From positions 370,101,925 to 370,165,924 of the forward strand of contig NC_085141.1 of assembly GCF_024139115.2 (NCBI RefSeq): DNA of 64,000 bases. The letters run 5' to 3'. Below the pieces are notes generated by a model. That model worked only from the letters and a program-made list of their open reading frames with translations. It ran no database searches and was not told where the DNA came from. The position numbers and the translations under genes were made by a program. How positions within the stretch are numbered: position 1 is the stretch's first letter; every line of letters begins with the position of its first letter. Shown here in pieces: positions 1 to 11,719 of the stretch. The DNA is from Armigeres subalbatus. Lineage: Eukaryota; Arthropoda; Insecta; Diptera; Culicidae.

Positions 1-1129
1 GTCTTGCAGCTGCTAAACATTGTATTACTTCTGATCCCTCTTGACATGACAGGATCCATTGATGCTTTCTGCCTGCGCAAAATTGATAGAATCCTTGACT
101 TCACATCCCGTTCACCGGCGACGAAACCTGAGACAAACAACACACACCGTTTTATCTAGAAAGCAATATTAGTTAACAAATTAATAAAAATACCTATTTG
201 TAACCACAGTTCCTAGCCGATTTCCGAAGGAAAAATGAGCAAAATTAAATTTAAATGAAGCACACACATACTTCTGGCTTTTTAACGCACACTAATCAGT
301 ATCAGTTCCATCCCATACTGAACTCACGCCTTCGGAGTTTGGTCCGCTTCTTGCAATTACGAAGAAAATAGCAAATTAATAAATCTCATCACCGCTGAAC
401 AGTTCTTTAATCGCAAACAGATTAATTGTTTAATAATAATTTAATTCTAATTTGAAGAATCTCGCTGCATATTTGTAAACAAACAACAAACTGCTCGAAA
501 AAATTTGGCGCTTGACACATGCTGTCAGCTGTCAAATAGTATTACCTAAAATGCTAGTGCGAACGGTTTTGTTATTCAGAAGTAACACCTTCGAATAACA
601 TGTTATTCAGCTGTAATCTGAACAAGGCATAACATTTGTAAAAAAAAAACAGTTCTCGTCTAACGACAGAGTTCGTTTTCTGCTTTGGGCTTTGAACACC
701 AGGACCTGCATATTTTCTCATCACGAACATTCAGAACTATTGGGACGTGTCAATTCATTCAGAAGATAATAACGCTTGGAGCATGAATATAAATCAGACA
801 GACAGTTTGTCTTATCCAAGTCCTGATAATAGACGAATTATTTCATATTTCTAGAATTTGGCAGTTGATTTTCTGAATTTCTTCACCTGACTGTATTGAT
901 CCTAGAAATAGAAAGAAAATAAGTAATTTATTTTACACATAAAAGCTAATCAGTCCTAGAGCTTCGTTCATGTTTTTGTAACATAGCTGACAAATACGAC
1001 ATTTGTTGATGAACAAAAATCTATGGCTACTGAGACGTCGCCATAGGTTTGTACACAGCATACGTCAAAATTGATTCACCCCTTGTTTATTTATAGCTAG
1101 CGTAAAAAGCTGGATAGACATTCTCTTAG
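1..1129. other. AT-rich intergenic DNA, no gene seen
   Basis: I see no long reading frame, tRNA-like fold or recognisable transposon end here. The stretch is AT-rich with short homopolymer runs and many stop codons in all frames. Confidence 0.6.
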
Positions 1130-1345
1130 TGAGTGGAAAACTGATCCCGAAATTCTTTCGGAAGTTTCTCCACGAATTGCTTTGAAAAATCCTAACTAAT
1201 TAGTATTTTTTAATATATTCATAAAGAATTTCCGAGGGAATACTCAAGAGAATTTACGAATTAATTGATGTCCCGAATAAATTCCTAGATATTACCAAGA
1301 ATAGCTTCGGAAATTCTCCAGGAATTCTTTTGAAAATGGCAAAAC
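1130..1345. repeat. Degenerate AATTTCCGA-type repeat patch
   Basis: Short words such as GAATTTCCG, GAATTCTTT and GGAAATTCTCC recur at irregular spacing. The same vocabulary fills the interior of the element at 44137-45884, so this may be a scrap of the same repeat family. The resemblance is by eye only. Confidence 0.35.
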
Positions 1346-1379
1346 GTTTTTTGCGGAGCAACGATCCATTGACGTTCAC

Positions 1380-1790
1380 TACCATAATAAAAAAATCCAA
1401 AAGAATTACAATAGAAATTATTGTACGTACTGTTATTAATAGTAATTACGGTAAACTCTATTGTGCCTCACAATAGAATAACATTAAAGGATATTGATTT
1501 TCACCAAAAATCCTATTGTAAATGGTACTTTTACAATAGAAAATAGGGGTTTTTATGTATCTTTACAATAGAAAAATCTATTTTTTCTCGAACAAATTTT
1601 TGCCATTACAATTGAGTTTAATGTAATTTTATTGCCAATATTTTACTGGCAATAGAATTTATTGTACGTCTATTGGAACAACAATATGAAATTTTAATTG
1701 GTATGATATAAAAACAATATAATTTAATGTTCATCAATAAGTTGTATTGTATTTTTATGATATTTTATTGCAACTCTATGGTATTTTTTT
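1380..1790. repeat. AT-rich segment dense in CAATAGAA / ATTGTA words
   Basis: The words ACAATAGAA, CTATTGTA and ATTGTACGT recur many times on both strands over about 400 bp, so the segment could form many short local hairpins. It resembles a decayed MITE-like repeat, but I could not define terminal inverted repeats or a target duplication. Confidence 0.35.
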
Positions 1791-1889
1791 TCCGGGTACA
1801 TTTTCAATATATTTGATTGGTATATTTATTCAAACATTTTTAATGATTTTTTCATCTTTTGAAAGAATTTCACTCATGATCACTGGGTA

Positions 1890-1995
1890 TTGAAATATCC
1901 CTGATTATGTAAGGAATTCCCTGACAATTCCAGGTATTTTCCAGATGGGGAGAAATTCCCTGATAATTCCAGGTTTTCCAGTTTTTTCCAGGTAG
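1890..1995. repeat. Duplicated TTCCCTGAyAATTCCAGG minisatellite
   Basis: Two near-identical copies of a roughly 20-nt word (at about 1915-1934 and 1954-1973), with a further partial CCAGGT at 1987, make a short minisatellite. Confidence 0.5.
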
Positions 1996-2251
1996 TAGAC
2001 ACACTGTCCACTATTGGTGCTGCCTCCACTAAGGGTACGGTTACCCTATTCGGCGTTCAACTGCATTAGACGAAATTTATCAGCACAAACAGTCCTCCTC
2101 CTAAGGGATGGAGATTTGTAATAAATGGTAGTGTTATTTAAAATACTGAAGCAAATCGAACTGTCGACCACTGTGACCCAACTAACTCAATAGAGAGAGA
2201 GACCAGCGGTGACTTCCTGATACGGAACGGGCTAAAAAACAGCGCGCAAGA

Positions 2252-2800
2252 CTACACGATGGACGGAAAGGAATTCCACACTAATCTGATAGCCCCCGGA
2301 AAATCGTTGGCACTGATAAGCCAATCCCTCCAACTACCGACGACAATAATAACAACACTCGACAGAGCAAAAAAAAAAAACCGGTCGGTTGGCGCGGCGG
2401 TGCTTATCGTCAGCAGGGTATCGTGCGACAGATATTCGACGCCAGTATCATCTCGACCGATTATCGGCGAATCGCTTCTCCATATCAGTAGTGAGACAAC
2501 GAATATTCGGAATCGGATGCGATGAATGGAATGACGCAAATATGGCCCGGGACGGGTGGTATCCGTCAGGTGGCGACGATGCGCTGTTTATCGCCGATGC
2601 GCCGAATATTTTGTTTCGCTGAATGACGAAAATACGCATGATTGGTCTGATTCTTATCTTGTTGATCCCAGACGACATGGGGTGTGGTGCAAGAAAACGG
2701 AAAAAGACTATCAAAACATGTACCAATTACATGATGTTCAGCAGCATAGTAGAAACTTATATTCATGCTTGAGCTGTTTCAATTCTGACCCTTGATGGAA
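2252..2800. other. GC-richer island with overlapping short frames, unassigned
   Basis: This patch is visibly richer in G and C than its surroundings and has open frames of 66-95 codons on both strands in several phases. None shows a motif I recognise, and the overlap in every phase is what low stop density gives by chance. It may be a fragment of an unrecognised repeat or an untranslated region. I assign no gene. Confidence 0.3.
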
Positions 2801-4487
2801 CTGCTATTCTAGTCACTATAATTGAAAATTGTATCCAGCTGTAAATAGCTGGCCTAAATCTTAGTTACAGCACTTTAGAATAAGGCTTCATGCATACATA
2901 AATCGTACACATAATGGAAACCGTGCTGGAAAGGAATCTAATGAAATAGTGATTTATTGGATCACGTACAATACGCAGCGGGTCTTACAGTATCAAACAT
3001 TCTGGTTGAGTGATGGTTTATCTACATATTATTTGCTTCACAGATGTTTTGTATTTGTTTCACATTCCCAAGAACTACATGCCGACCTTTCTTCAATCAT
3101 GACAAAAATCAAAAGTATCAAAAATAGCTCCCCTTACCATACATTTTCCTCTCTCCTGGTTGTAACTGCCATTCGACTTCTTATATCGCAGCACGTGACC
3201 AAATCCACGTCAGCGCGCATTTTCCTGCCGTTCTTCAGCACCATTGCAACCAGACGGGGTGCGGGATAAATTTCCCACTTCTGAGGCGTGTAAGCCGTTG
3301 TTGGTCGGTTTGCGTTGCAGTTTTATGTTGTTCAATTGAGTGCGTGGTGGTGGGCACGTTTCTAACAATATGCTCTGACCGGAGGCTGCCTGCCTGAAAA
3401 CCGCTACATGTTTAACTGGACAGATGAGCAAACTGGTATCTGCATCGTTAGTATGATTGTGCAGTCCGGTTCTAAAGGTCCAAATTTTGCCTTTTTTTGT
3501 GTGTCATTGGGTTTAGTTTGTGATACAGTCATAGTACCTGAAATATTTTATTGTGACGAACATGACAAAGGAAATGTTTCTCCCACAACTTCTTCAGACA
3601 ATGCTGTATGAAAGGACCATAAAATCTTGAATAGTGTCTATCGGCACTAAAATTAATTTTATTATACTACGGCAGTGAAAAGAAAGAAAGAGTTATTCTT
3701 CAGCTGCTTTATAGTGCACTCTGCATGTCATAAAAAAGGGGAACATTAGGATTAGACGTAGTTCTTACAATTGGCGAAACGTACTGCGTCTCTATTATTA
3801 AATCGTGTGTCTTTCGATGTTTACCGAGGGGAGTCGGCCAGACAAAACAGGAAGAGAATCTCGTGTTTCCTAGACCCTTTTGTTCATGGTTTCCGCGTCT
3901 GAGAATGTCGTCCCAAGTGATAGTAAACGGTGCTCCTGCCGTACTGTGTGGTGCAATTACCCGAACTAACCCCTTATTGCGCAAGGTAGACGGCGAAGGT
4001 CGTAGAACAGTTGACGAAGAAGCAAACATATCGTCTCGCCTCGATCGTCAACGGGAAATAATGAAAAGAATCCTAAATTAGATTTTAATCTTTTTGGCAT
4101 ACACACATATGCCTTGGCGTTCAAGAGGACGAATCTTAGGACGATGCCAGACAGACAGGCAGGCGTGTGTTTAAGGGAAGTTGGGTGTGTTTTCCGTTAT
4201 TAATAACATGCACTTATATTAGGAGTAATGAAACTCAAACTATCGAGGATTTATATTTTTTTCATTTTCAGCAATGATAGAATAAAAAAAAACAGTATGC
4301 TGTTCTATCATTAGTTTTGTAGTGGAAATGGAAAGGTTTAATAGTATGCAAAACAGACGAGCTCAATTACGATTAATATTAGACACATTTTTATGATTGG
4401 AAAAATAAGAAACAAACTGACAAAATGTGGTAGCTTGGGCAACTTATGTATTGGGCATATTAGGCATATTGATTAGAGCAAACCAAT
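2801..4487. other. Intergenic DNA, nothing supported
   Basis: Short frames occur near 2949-3269 and 3709-4081 but carry no recognisable domain, and opposite-strand frames are equally long. No transposon ends were recognised. Confidence 0.5.
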
Positions 4488-4497
4488 GATTTATGCA
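4488..4497. repeat. Target-site duplication of RTE copy 1 (3' side)
   Basis: GATTTATGCA here is repeated exactly at 8472-8481, immediately outside the two ends of RTE copy 1. Confidence 0.85.
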
Positions 4498-4545
4498 TAC
4501 TTACTTGATACTTGATACTTGATGGGCTACAGCTCTTCGATGAAC

Positions 4546-6650
4546 CTACGCCGAATGGAGTATCCTTCTCCACTGGACTCGATCCTGGGCCAATCGCTTC
4601 CAGTCGCCCTGAACATTGAGCGCCCTCAGGTCCTCTTCAACTGCAAAAAGCCATCGTGCACGCGGCCTTCCACGAAGCCTGCGGCCTCTTCCGGGTTCTC
4701 TACTAAATATTATCGTCGCTTGACGTTCTTCCGGCATATGAACAACGTGACCAGCCCACCGTAGTCTGCCGTGTAGTATAAGCTTAATAATATCCAGCCC
4801 TTTATACACCTGGTACAATTCGTGATTCATGCGACGCCGCCAGATACCGTTCTCCTGTTTACCGCCGAGTATTGTCCGCAGCACCTTACGCTCAAACACT
4901 CCGAGAGCTCTCCGATCAGCCTCCTTTAACGTCCATGTCTCATGGCCGTATAAAGCCACCGGAAGAATCAGAGTAGTATACAGCGCGAGTTTTGTTTTCG
5001 TTTGCAGACTACGGGACTTAAGCTGGTTACGAAGTCCGTAATAAGCCCTATTTGCAGCTGCAATACGCCATTTCACCTCGCGGGTAACATCATTATCGCA
5101 CGTCACTAATGTTCCAAGATACACAAATTCTTCTACCACTTCAAATTTTTCACCATCCAGCACTATTTCGCTACCACCACTAATGAACCCACGTTGATTG
5201 CCAGCGACCATGTACTTCGTTTTGCTGGTATTGATCGTGAGTCCAATCCTCGCTGTCTCCCTCTTAAAAGGCGCAAAAGCCTCTTCCACGGCACGGCGAT
5301 CAATTCCGATCATATCGATATCGTCCGCAAATCCCAGGAGCATATGCGATTTTGTGATAATGGTACCGCTTCTTTGCACACCAGCTCTCCTAATCGCTCC
5401 CTCGAGCGCTATATTGAACAGTAGGTTCGAGAGTGCATCACCCTGCTTTAATCCATCTAAGGTAACAAATGACGTCGATATTTCATCCGCAACCCTTACA
5501 CTTGATTTCGATCCGTCCAACGTTATACGAATCAGCCGTATCAGTTTCGCCGGAAAACCATGTTTAAGCATAATTCCGGAAAACCATAATTAAGCATAGT
5601 TTATTCCGTTTCACTAAATCGTTCGCTGCCTTGAAATCTATAAACAGATGATGTGTCTGCAAGTTGCTCTCCCGGAATTTATCAAGGATTTGTCTCAGGG
5701 TAAACATTTGATCCGTCGTTGATCGGCCCTCACGAAAACCTGCTTGGTATTCGCCGACGAAGGACTCTTCAAGCGGTCTCAATCTGTTGAACAGAATACG
5801 GGACATAATTTTGTACGCCGAATTAAGGAGGGTTATTCCTCGGTAATTGGCGCACTCCAGTCTGTGCCCTTTCTTAAAGAGAGGGCAAATGAGGCCGTCC
5901 AACCAGCTAGCAGGCATTTCCTCGTCTTCCCATATTTTCGACATAATATGGTGCAGAACTTCATAAAGCTGCTCACTGCCATGTTTGAGAAGTTCAGCCG
6001 GGAGCTGGTCCTTTCCCGCAGCCTCATCGTTTTTCAGCTCTTTCACAACTTTTTAACCTCATCTAGTGTAGGCGACTCCACAGCTTGTCCATCATCGCTA
6101 ATATTTATTCTGTTCACCGATGCACCGTCACTTCCTCCATTCAACAAAGTCTCGAAGTGTTGCTTCCACCTGGCAGCCACTTCAGTTTTATCTGTCAGCA
6201 AATTCCCTTGTTGGTCGTTGCACATGACGGGAGATGGCGCTGTCTTTCTCCGCACGCCATTGACAGCCTCATAAAACCTCCGCATATCGTTCTGCTCCAT
6301 TTTTCCTGCGCCTCACTAATCACTTGTTCTTCGTACTCTTTTTTCTTCCTGCGGTGGGTTCGTTTTTCGGCTGCTCTTGCTTCCTTGTACCGATCTCTAT
6401 TCGATCGGGTACCTGACACCAACATCCGGCTTCTGGCAACGTTCTTCTCGTCTGTCACTCTCTGACACTCCACATCGAACCAACCCGTCCTGGGTCGCCT
6501 CTGTGCAGTGCCTACCACTTCTCGTGCTGTTGTACTCACCGCTCCATGGATCGACTCCCACAGATCGTTGATGTTGTCGCTAACGTTGATTGCACTTATC
6601 CGTTCGTCGAGCTTCTGGCGGTACTCAGCCGATACTCCTTCCGCCGACAA
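4546..6650 (-). pseudogene. RTE copy 1 linker and reverse transcriptase, frameshifted
   Basis: The coding region reads right to left in four pieces: 6195-6650 (basic linker), 6043-6300, 5564-6046 and 4546-5571, each in a different phase from its neighbour. Reverse transcriptase signatures are clear: a fingers-type FKKGHRLECANYRGITLL stretch, then YQAGFREGRSTTDQ, then FIDFKAA, then the catalytic FADDID box near 5318-5335, followed by a YLGTLVTCDND block and the C-terminal GRLRWAGHVVHM motif. Such an enzyme copies its own RNA at a nicked chromosomal site. The shifts near 5565, 6045 and 6200-6300 prevent a single product. Copy 2 (17751-24142) is the same family and reads through some of these sites, which shows the breaks are later mutations. 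Confidence 0.88.
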
Positions 6651-6666
6651 TCGCTGGATATTGTAA

Positions 6667-7224
6667 GGGTCTGTTCACAAATTACGTAACGCTTTTGGGG
6701 GGAGGGGGGAGGTCCAACTTGCGTTATACTTTGTTACATTAAAAGGTGGGGGAGGGGGTGGGTACTACCAAATGTTACGCATAACGCAAATAAAAATTTA
6801 TTTGAATGTCTTTTTTTTTAATCACTGATTGAAGTAATTGCTGTTTATCGTTATCGAACATTAGTCATTATCGAAATCAAGCATGCTGACATAGCGGGAC
6901 TGATATGCATAAAAATACCTAGCGAATATTGTATTTCTCGACACCACAGTTCCGCTAAACTGTGTAAATGGTTATGATCGCAAATTCTATTCTCGTTTCT
7001 ACTAGCTGCATTCTTAAAATCCTTGATTTTGATCATGTGCCATCCCTAACAGTGTTTAAAAATACCAAAACCCAAATGCTTCAGCGAAGAAAAAAATCTG
7101 CCTTTAAAAATTTCACAGTTACGCGTTACATGGGGAGGGAGGGTACCAAAATGTTACTTTTGTTACGAGGGGTGGGAGGGGTCAAAACTCGGATTTTTGC
7201 GTTACGTAATTTGTGAACAGGCCC
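6667..7224. mobile_element. PIF/Harbinger-like MITE inserted in RTE copy 1
   Basis: A 558-bp insertion whose ends are inverted repeats: GGGTCTGTTCACAAATTACG on the left, and the complement of GGGCCTGTTCACAAATTACG on the right, continuing through AACGC. Copy 2 of the same LINE has uninterrupted sequence at the homologous place (about 18798-18812). Comparing filled and empty sites gives a 3-bp duplication, TAA on the left and TAG on the right with one base since changed. A TWA target with GGG-starting ends is typical of PIF/Harbinger elements. There is no transposase frame, so it is non-autonomous. G-runs just inside both ends (about 6695-6760 and 7131-7182) are also arranged symmetrically. Confidence 0.8.
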
Positions 7225-8103
7225 TAGCGCATCGTTCGCTGTGATCTTTCGTTTGATACAGTTGACAACCGTGATCGAATTTTACTCACAACGAGATAGT
7301 GATTAGAGTCAATGTTCGGACCTCTGAAAGTCCGCACACCGATAACATCCCAGAAATGGCACCCATCCTCCAGAACATGGTCTATCTGGTCGCAAGTTTC
7401 ACCATTTGGGTTGTCTCCAGGTGTGTTTTCGGATATTCTTTCGTGCAAAGTAGGTGCTACTGATGGTCATTCCTCTGGCAGTAGCGAAATTTACTAGCCG
7501 TAGGCCGTTGTCATTGGTGGCAGAGTAAAGGCTCTCCCTACCGATTATGGGACGGAAAAAGTCCACTCTACCGACCTGAGTGTTAGCGTCTCCGATAACA
7601 ATTTTCACGTCATGCTTTGGGCACTCTCCATAGGCTTTATCAAGACATTTATAAAACGTGTCCTTTACGTCGTCGGATTTATCGTTTGTCGGTGCGTAAA
7701 CGTTGATTAGGCTGTAATTGAAGAATTTGCCCCGTATCCTCAACACACAGATTCGTTCGCTAATGGGTTTCCACCGCGTCACTCGCTCTATCTGCTTGCC
7801 CATCACTACGAAACCAACTCCATGCTCTGCTTTTTCACCGCCGCTGTGATAGATGCTATACTTGAATGCAGTATTGGTCGTGGGGTCCACGGCTCGGAAT
7901 TCACGTTGTCCGGATCTAGGCCATCGGACTTCTTGAATAGCAGCCACGTTCACTCCAACCTTCTGCAGTTCACGAGCCAGAAGGCTCACTCGTCCAGGTT
8001 CATTTAGGGTCCTGACATTCCAGGTACCGAGTTTCCAATCATAGTCCTTATTTCGTTGCCGGGTCGGTTGCCAAAATAACGTTCTCTTTTCTTCTATCTC
8101 CAT
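7225..8103 (-). pseudogene. RTE copy 1 endonuclease domain, frameshifted
   Basis: Two pieces, 7399-8103 and 7225-7448, in different phases encode an endonuclease/exonuclease/phosphatase fold. Visible signatures in order are LGTWNVRTL, IQEVRW, INVYAPTND, VIGDANTQVG and QIDHVL. In the family this enzyme nicks the target to prime reverse transcription. The terminal SDH box reads SNH in this copy whereas copy 2 keeps SDH, so a probable catalytic Asp is lost. I place the start at the Met at 8103 because copy 2 has an ATG at the matching place (17945). Automated annotation often labels this domain craniofacial development protein 2-like; here it is transposon coding sequence. Confidence 0.87.
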
Positions 8104-8471
8104 TTTCGTGGTATTTGAGAGGCTTCAGTAAGCTACCTTACCGGGGTCGCGTTACCTACATCGCGATGATGGGGCTGCCACCTTAGGTATAGCTGACGCG
8201 ATACAGCATTTCGTTAATCAGCCGCTGGGTACCAGGCAGACGCTGTTTGAGCCGCACCTCCTGGTGAACAGACGCTCGAGGCGTACCTTCTCACTCTAGC
8301 TGATGTCAGAAGGACAACAGTGCCCAGGCTGCACTACCAGCTAAGTACACAACCCTTAGCTGGCGGTCTATTGTCATCGGACGACCCGTGGAAGCGTGAG
8401 ATAGGGACTTGTGGGGACCAGAGCTCTGTTGGGCGCTCCTTCCTTGATGTCAACCCACCATTTTGCAGCCC
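8104..8471 (-). other. 5' leader of RTE copy 1
   Basis: This 368-bp GC-rich leader lies between the 5' boundary, defined by the target-site duplication, and the endonuclease start. About 195 bp of it nearest the ATG match the start of copy 2 (17751-17944), which lacks the outer part. Confidence 0.7.
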
Positions 8472-8481
8472 GATTTATGCA
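8472..8481. repeat. Target-site duplication of RTE copy 1 (5' side)
   Basis: GATTTATGCA, identical to 4488-4497. Confidence 0.85.
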
Positions 8482-10700
8482 AACGAATAAAAAATAAATG
8501 AGAGCTATGAACTCGGAGCTGGAATCCCTCCGGGTCGATGTTCGAAGGTTAAGGATTGAAAATGATTTTCAGAAAAAAGCAACGTAGCGACAGGGCTATT
8601 TCCATTAGAGCCTTCAATCTCCAAAAACTAGTTAGATTCCAACTATTATTCAATAGTCCAATACATTGTTAAGCCTCCATCTGTCTCTGCCAATCTTCTA
8701 CTGTCCTCTCCGCTCCACAGAGCTCGCCAAATGACGCTGAGTGTGTCGCAAGCTCTTCTGGGCGGGTTAAGTCCCACCTCTTCAGGACGCTTTTCAGGAA
8801 CCCCGGACCCAACAGACACAGGGTCCCAGGCAATCCAGGTCATGCTTTCTGCCGATTCCAGTGGTTCACTGTCTTTTCTGGAAACCCCCCCTAAGAAATT
8901 TCAAAGTTAGTCCAGATACACTACTGACCCTATCTCTGGGTCCAGAAGTCACTAAAGCAAGCACTCACTTCCAAGCAACTCCTGATAGAAGTGTCCCCCT
9001 ACCGGATACTTCCAGGGATAACAATCCCAATTTTCGAAATAGTTTCCACCCCCTAAACCAAAAACGAACAGTGGGTAATGTCTGTGACATAACCGCTAAG
9101 TGGACGTAGGACTTGACTTGACCATGCCTTTAAGATACATAATATGTCCAAATTTCTCACATCAACTATTTTGGATAAATAATCGGCGTTGCATACCATT
9201 CCTTGGCAAAATCTTCTCATCAAACCGACACAGAAATGAAATCTACCTCGAGCAAAAATCATCAAAAAAATTCAGGAAGTATCTGTCCTGTCACGAAATA
9301 TTAGCCTCATCAGTGGCAACCTTCCCACTTAAGGTCTGCCTGAAATAAACCTCAAGTTGGCTCAGCAGAGGATGTATACTGTATCTCAGCCCTTCCACTG
9401 AAGGGCCTTCTAATCCGTGCGATAGCGACTGAAGGAGAACATTATTTTTAACTCTTAGAGCCTTGAAAAAGGCTGTCTGCTTCGGCTAAGTGCAAAAAGT
9501 AAGAAAACGATATTTTTTTCAAATAACCGCGAATTTCTAGTGATGGTATAAAAAAGACTGAATGCTCTGCGAGCGAATGCACTTTTTTTATACTACTTAA
9601 TTTTGAATCTTCTCCGCTTCCCAATTGGTGGGCCAATCAGCTAGTGTCTTGTATCCCGCTTCTTTGTCAGCCAAAGCGTCATCATCATCAACACGTTCGA
9701 GAAGGGCTTCTTCTTTTTTACGCTTGTTGCTCGTTGCTGGCGTCTATTTCTTAACGGGACTTTTCGCTTGATACAGGCCAATAAGCCGGGGAAGCGAGCT
9801 TAGAATTGCAGTTCAGGTGGGAAGTAGGGTGTTCTTTTCTGAGACAACATTGTTAGTAGTAGAAGGAAGGAAACACCCGGACATGGGATTTCGGGTGATA
9901 AGATTTAGAATTCATAACATGGGACGATCATTCAGTCACGTTCGTTTTGTGTGCGGTCAGTATCAAACAATGTTTTTCTACATATTTTTTTATCAATGCC
10001 AATATTGCATTGATCAATGCATTGATATTTAACATGTATTTGCTTAGAATTTAGTTTTGGGTCGCGCGGATTTGGCGCAGAATGGATTTTCATGTCGCGC
10101 GGAAATTGCGTGGATTTGATTGCGCGGAAAATATTTCAGGATCTCCGTAACAACCCTGCAATTTCTATCCCGAAGGAAATTGAAAGCTTTTATATTGATC
10201 CCTATCATTGGCTCTCTGAAGAACCGTTTGATTTTTGGACATGCATGCTGCATCATGTGGCTTTTCTTCAGCCTGTCTCGGCTCATCACCGATGCCGGCT
10301 GGTCTCGGCTCGACTCTGCTGCTGCTGCCGGTATCTGCTCAGCATTGCTGCTTTGTCGGGTCTGTAGGGTGGACTCTGCTGTACTGGCTAGGTTTCGGCT
10401 GATGATGGTGGCTTCGATGACTTCATTCCCTGCTAAAAGGTGTGAGTGCTGTTCAATCGATGATGCGGTTGCTTCGCCTGTCCTGGTCAGAATGAAAGGA
10501 AAAAATCGCGTTGCGCTATTTTATGGCTTCTCGGCAAACCCAGCGGCTGCTCATTCGCTGGTGTCTGCACCAATCAGAACGTGGTAATGGAATGATGCAA
10601 GAATTGTGCGGTACCCATATTTATAGGTTCCCTTGATCTCAATGTTTTCATTGAAAACAGTTTCATGCATATTGAAACAAGTTTTTCGGGTCTTATCAAG
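8482..10700. other. Intergenic DNA with short unassigned frames
   Basis: Open frames occur at 8646-8843 (minus), 8861-9348 (plus) and 10120-10587 (plus, 155 codons), but none shows a family motif. A 16-bp perfect palindrome TGCATTGATCAATGCA sits at 10006-10021. The 10120-10587 patch is locally GC-rich with CGGCTC/CTGCTG words, which favours a chance open frame. I call no gene here. Confidence 0.45.
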
Positions 10701-10717
10701 CATGGACATGAAAGGCA

Positions 10718-10836
10718 TACACTGATCCCACATATATGGGTCACTTTGTAACAATTATTAGTCACTCCATTTTGCATGCTGATCAAATTGAAATGACCCA
10801 CATTAGTGTGTGACCCATGATTGTGGGGTCAGTGTA
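10718..10836. repeat. Short foldback (MITE-like hairpin)
   Basis: The arm at 10718-10744, with words TACACTGATCCCAC and GGGTCAC, is mirrored at 10810-10836 with a few mismatches. The loop is about 65 bp. It looks like a tiny foldback element. No target duplication was recognised. Confidence 0.55.
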
Positions 10837-11008
10837 CTTGAGATCTGTAAATTGAGGGGCTTACCGCAGAAATTCGTCCACTGAGACAAACGCTATTCCC
10901 GTTTAAAATCTTTTAACACAGCGTAACGCGGTCGATTTGAATATTTTGAAATGACACCCGGTATAGTAAAGAGAGACGTAAGTCCCACGTCAAAAAAGCA
11001 AAAACATT

Positions 11009-11150
11009 TGAAAGGACAAATGGTCGAAAAGACAAAACGTGGAAAGGGACAGAAGGTCGAAAGGACAAAAGCTCGAAAAGGGCAAAAGATCGAAAGGGAC
11101 TAAAGGTCGGAAGGGATAGAAGTTCGGAAGGGACAAAATATCGAATGAGA
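11009..11150. repeat. GACAAAAGGTCGAAA short tandem array, single orientation
   Basis: The unit GGACAAAAGGTCGAAA and variants repeat about every 16-18 bp. The same unit forms the two opposed arrays at 24975-25200 and 25713-25917. Here it runs in one direction and lies just outside the left arm of the large inverted repeat that starts near 11190. Confidence 0.75.
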
Positions 11151-11189
11151 CGACGACTAAAATAAAATCTGACCCTAAAAATTAGAGAA

Positions 11190-11705
11190 TTTCCATTAAA
11201 AATAAGAAATAAAGAAATCAAAATATTAGCAAATAAATAAATATGATAGTTCCATAAATAATGCAAAATTTCCATAAACCATCAAAAACTTCCCACAAAA
11301 AAACAATTTATCAGCACTTTTAAAAACAACAATTGCAATTATACCTAAACGGATAATTTTTAATAAAGAAATCAAAATGTTACATTGAAAAGAAAATACA
11401 AAGTTTTCATAAATAAATCAACATGAGCAAAAAAAACTACAATACAATTTTTTTTCACGAAAAAATTAAACTTTCCACAAGAAAATCAATAAAAAGCAAT
11501 TGAAAAATATGAAAACTTCCTTGGAAAAATATAAACAAGCAATAGAACTGGGCATGTTTTCCCATATATGACTCCTTCTTTAGAAGCGTTCATCGTTCAT
11601 GGAAAATTTAATTTATTTTATTGCTTTTTCCTAGTTTTTGCTGTAAATTTCTAATTTTTTTTTGTTCTTCATTGATTTTTGACGTAGGACTACGTCTGTT
11701 TTTTC
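11190..11705 (+). repeat. Left arm of a large inverted repeat
   Basis: An AT-rich arm rich in TTTCCATAAA words, ending inward with GACGTAGGACTACGTC near 11684-11699. Its reverse complement is recognisable at 15550-15885, with the same order of landmarks: the TTTCCATAAA cluster, then CAAAATGTTACATTGAAAA, then GACGTAGGACTACGT. Divergence and indels are substantial, so the arms are old. They probably are the long inverted termini of a DNA transposon or foldback element about 4.7 kb long in its present interrupted form. Confidence 0.65.
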
Positions 11706-11719
11706 TATATTGGGGTACA

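Larger units (their letters stand above)
4498..8471 (-). mobile_element. RTE-like LINE, family A copy 1, near full length
   Basis: This is a minus-strand non-LTR retrotransposon bounded by the 10-bp duplication GATTTATGCA. It spans 3974 bp. Removing the 558-bp insertion at 6667-7224 and its 3-bp duplication leaves about 3.41 kb, the usual size of RTE-clade elements. In order it carries a 5' leader (8104-8471), an apurinic-like endonuclease, a linker and a reverse transcriptase ending in an RWAGHV-type C-terminal motif, then a very short 3' tail built of ATCAAGT heptamers (4498-4525). The RTE assignment rests on domain order, the craniofacial-development-protein-2-like endonuclease, size and the microsatellite tail. 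Several frameshifts and a mutated endonuclease residue show it is dead. Confidence 0.85.

Noticed and set aside
3709..4081. Candidate host exon on either strand
   Set aside because: Both strands are open, no splice or domain evidence, and the composition is unremarkable.
7399..8103. Endonuclease frame that would be labelled craniofacial development protein 2-like
   Set aside because: It lies inside a LINE defined by target-site duplications and followed by reverse transcriptase; that host name is a common mislabel of RTE endonucleases.
10120..10587. 155-codon plus-strand frame
   Set aside because: No motif, an overlapping frame in another phase, and locally GC-rich repetitive words; it could be chance.
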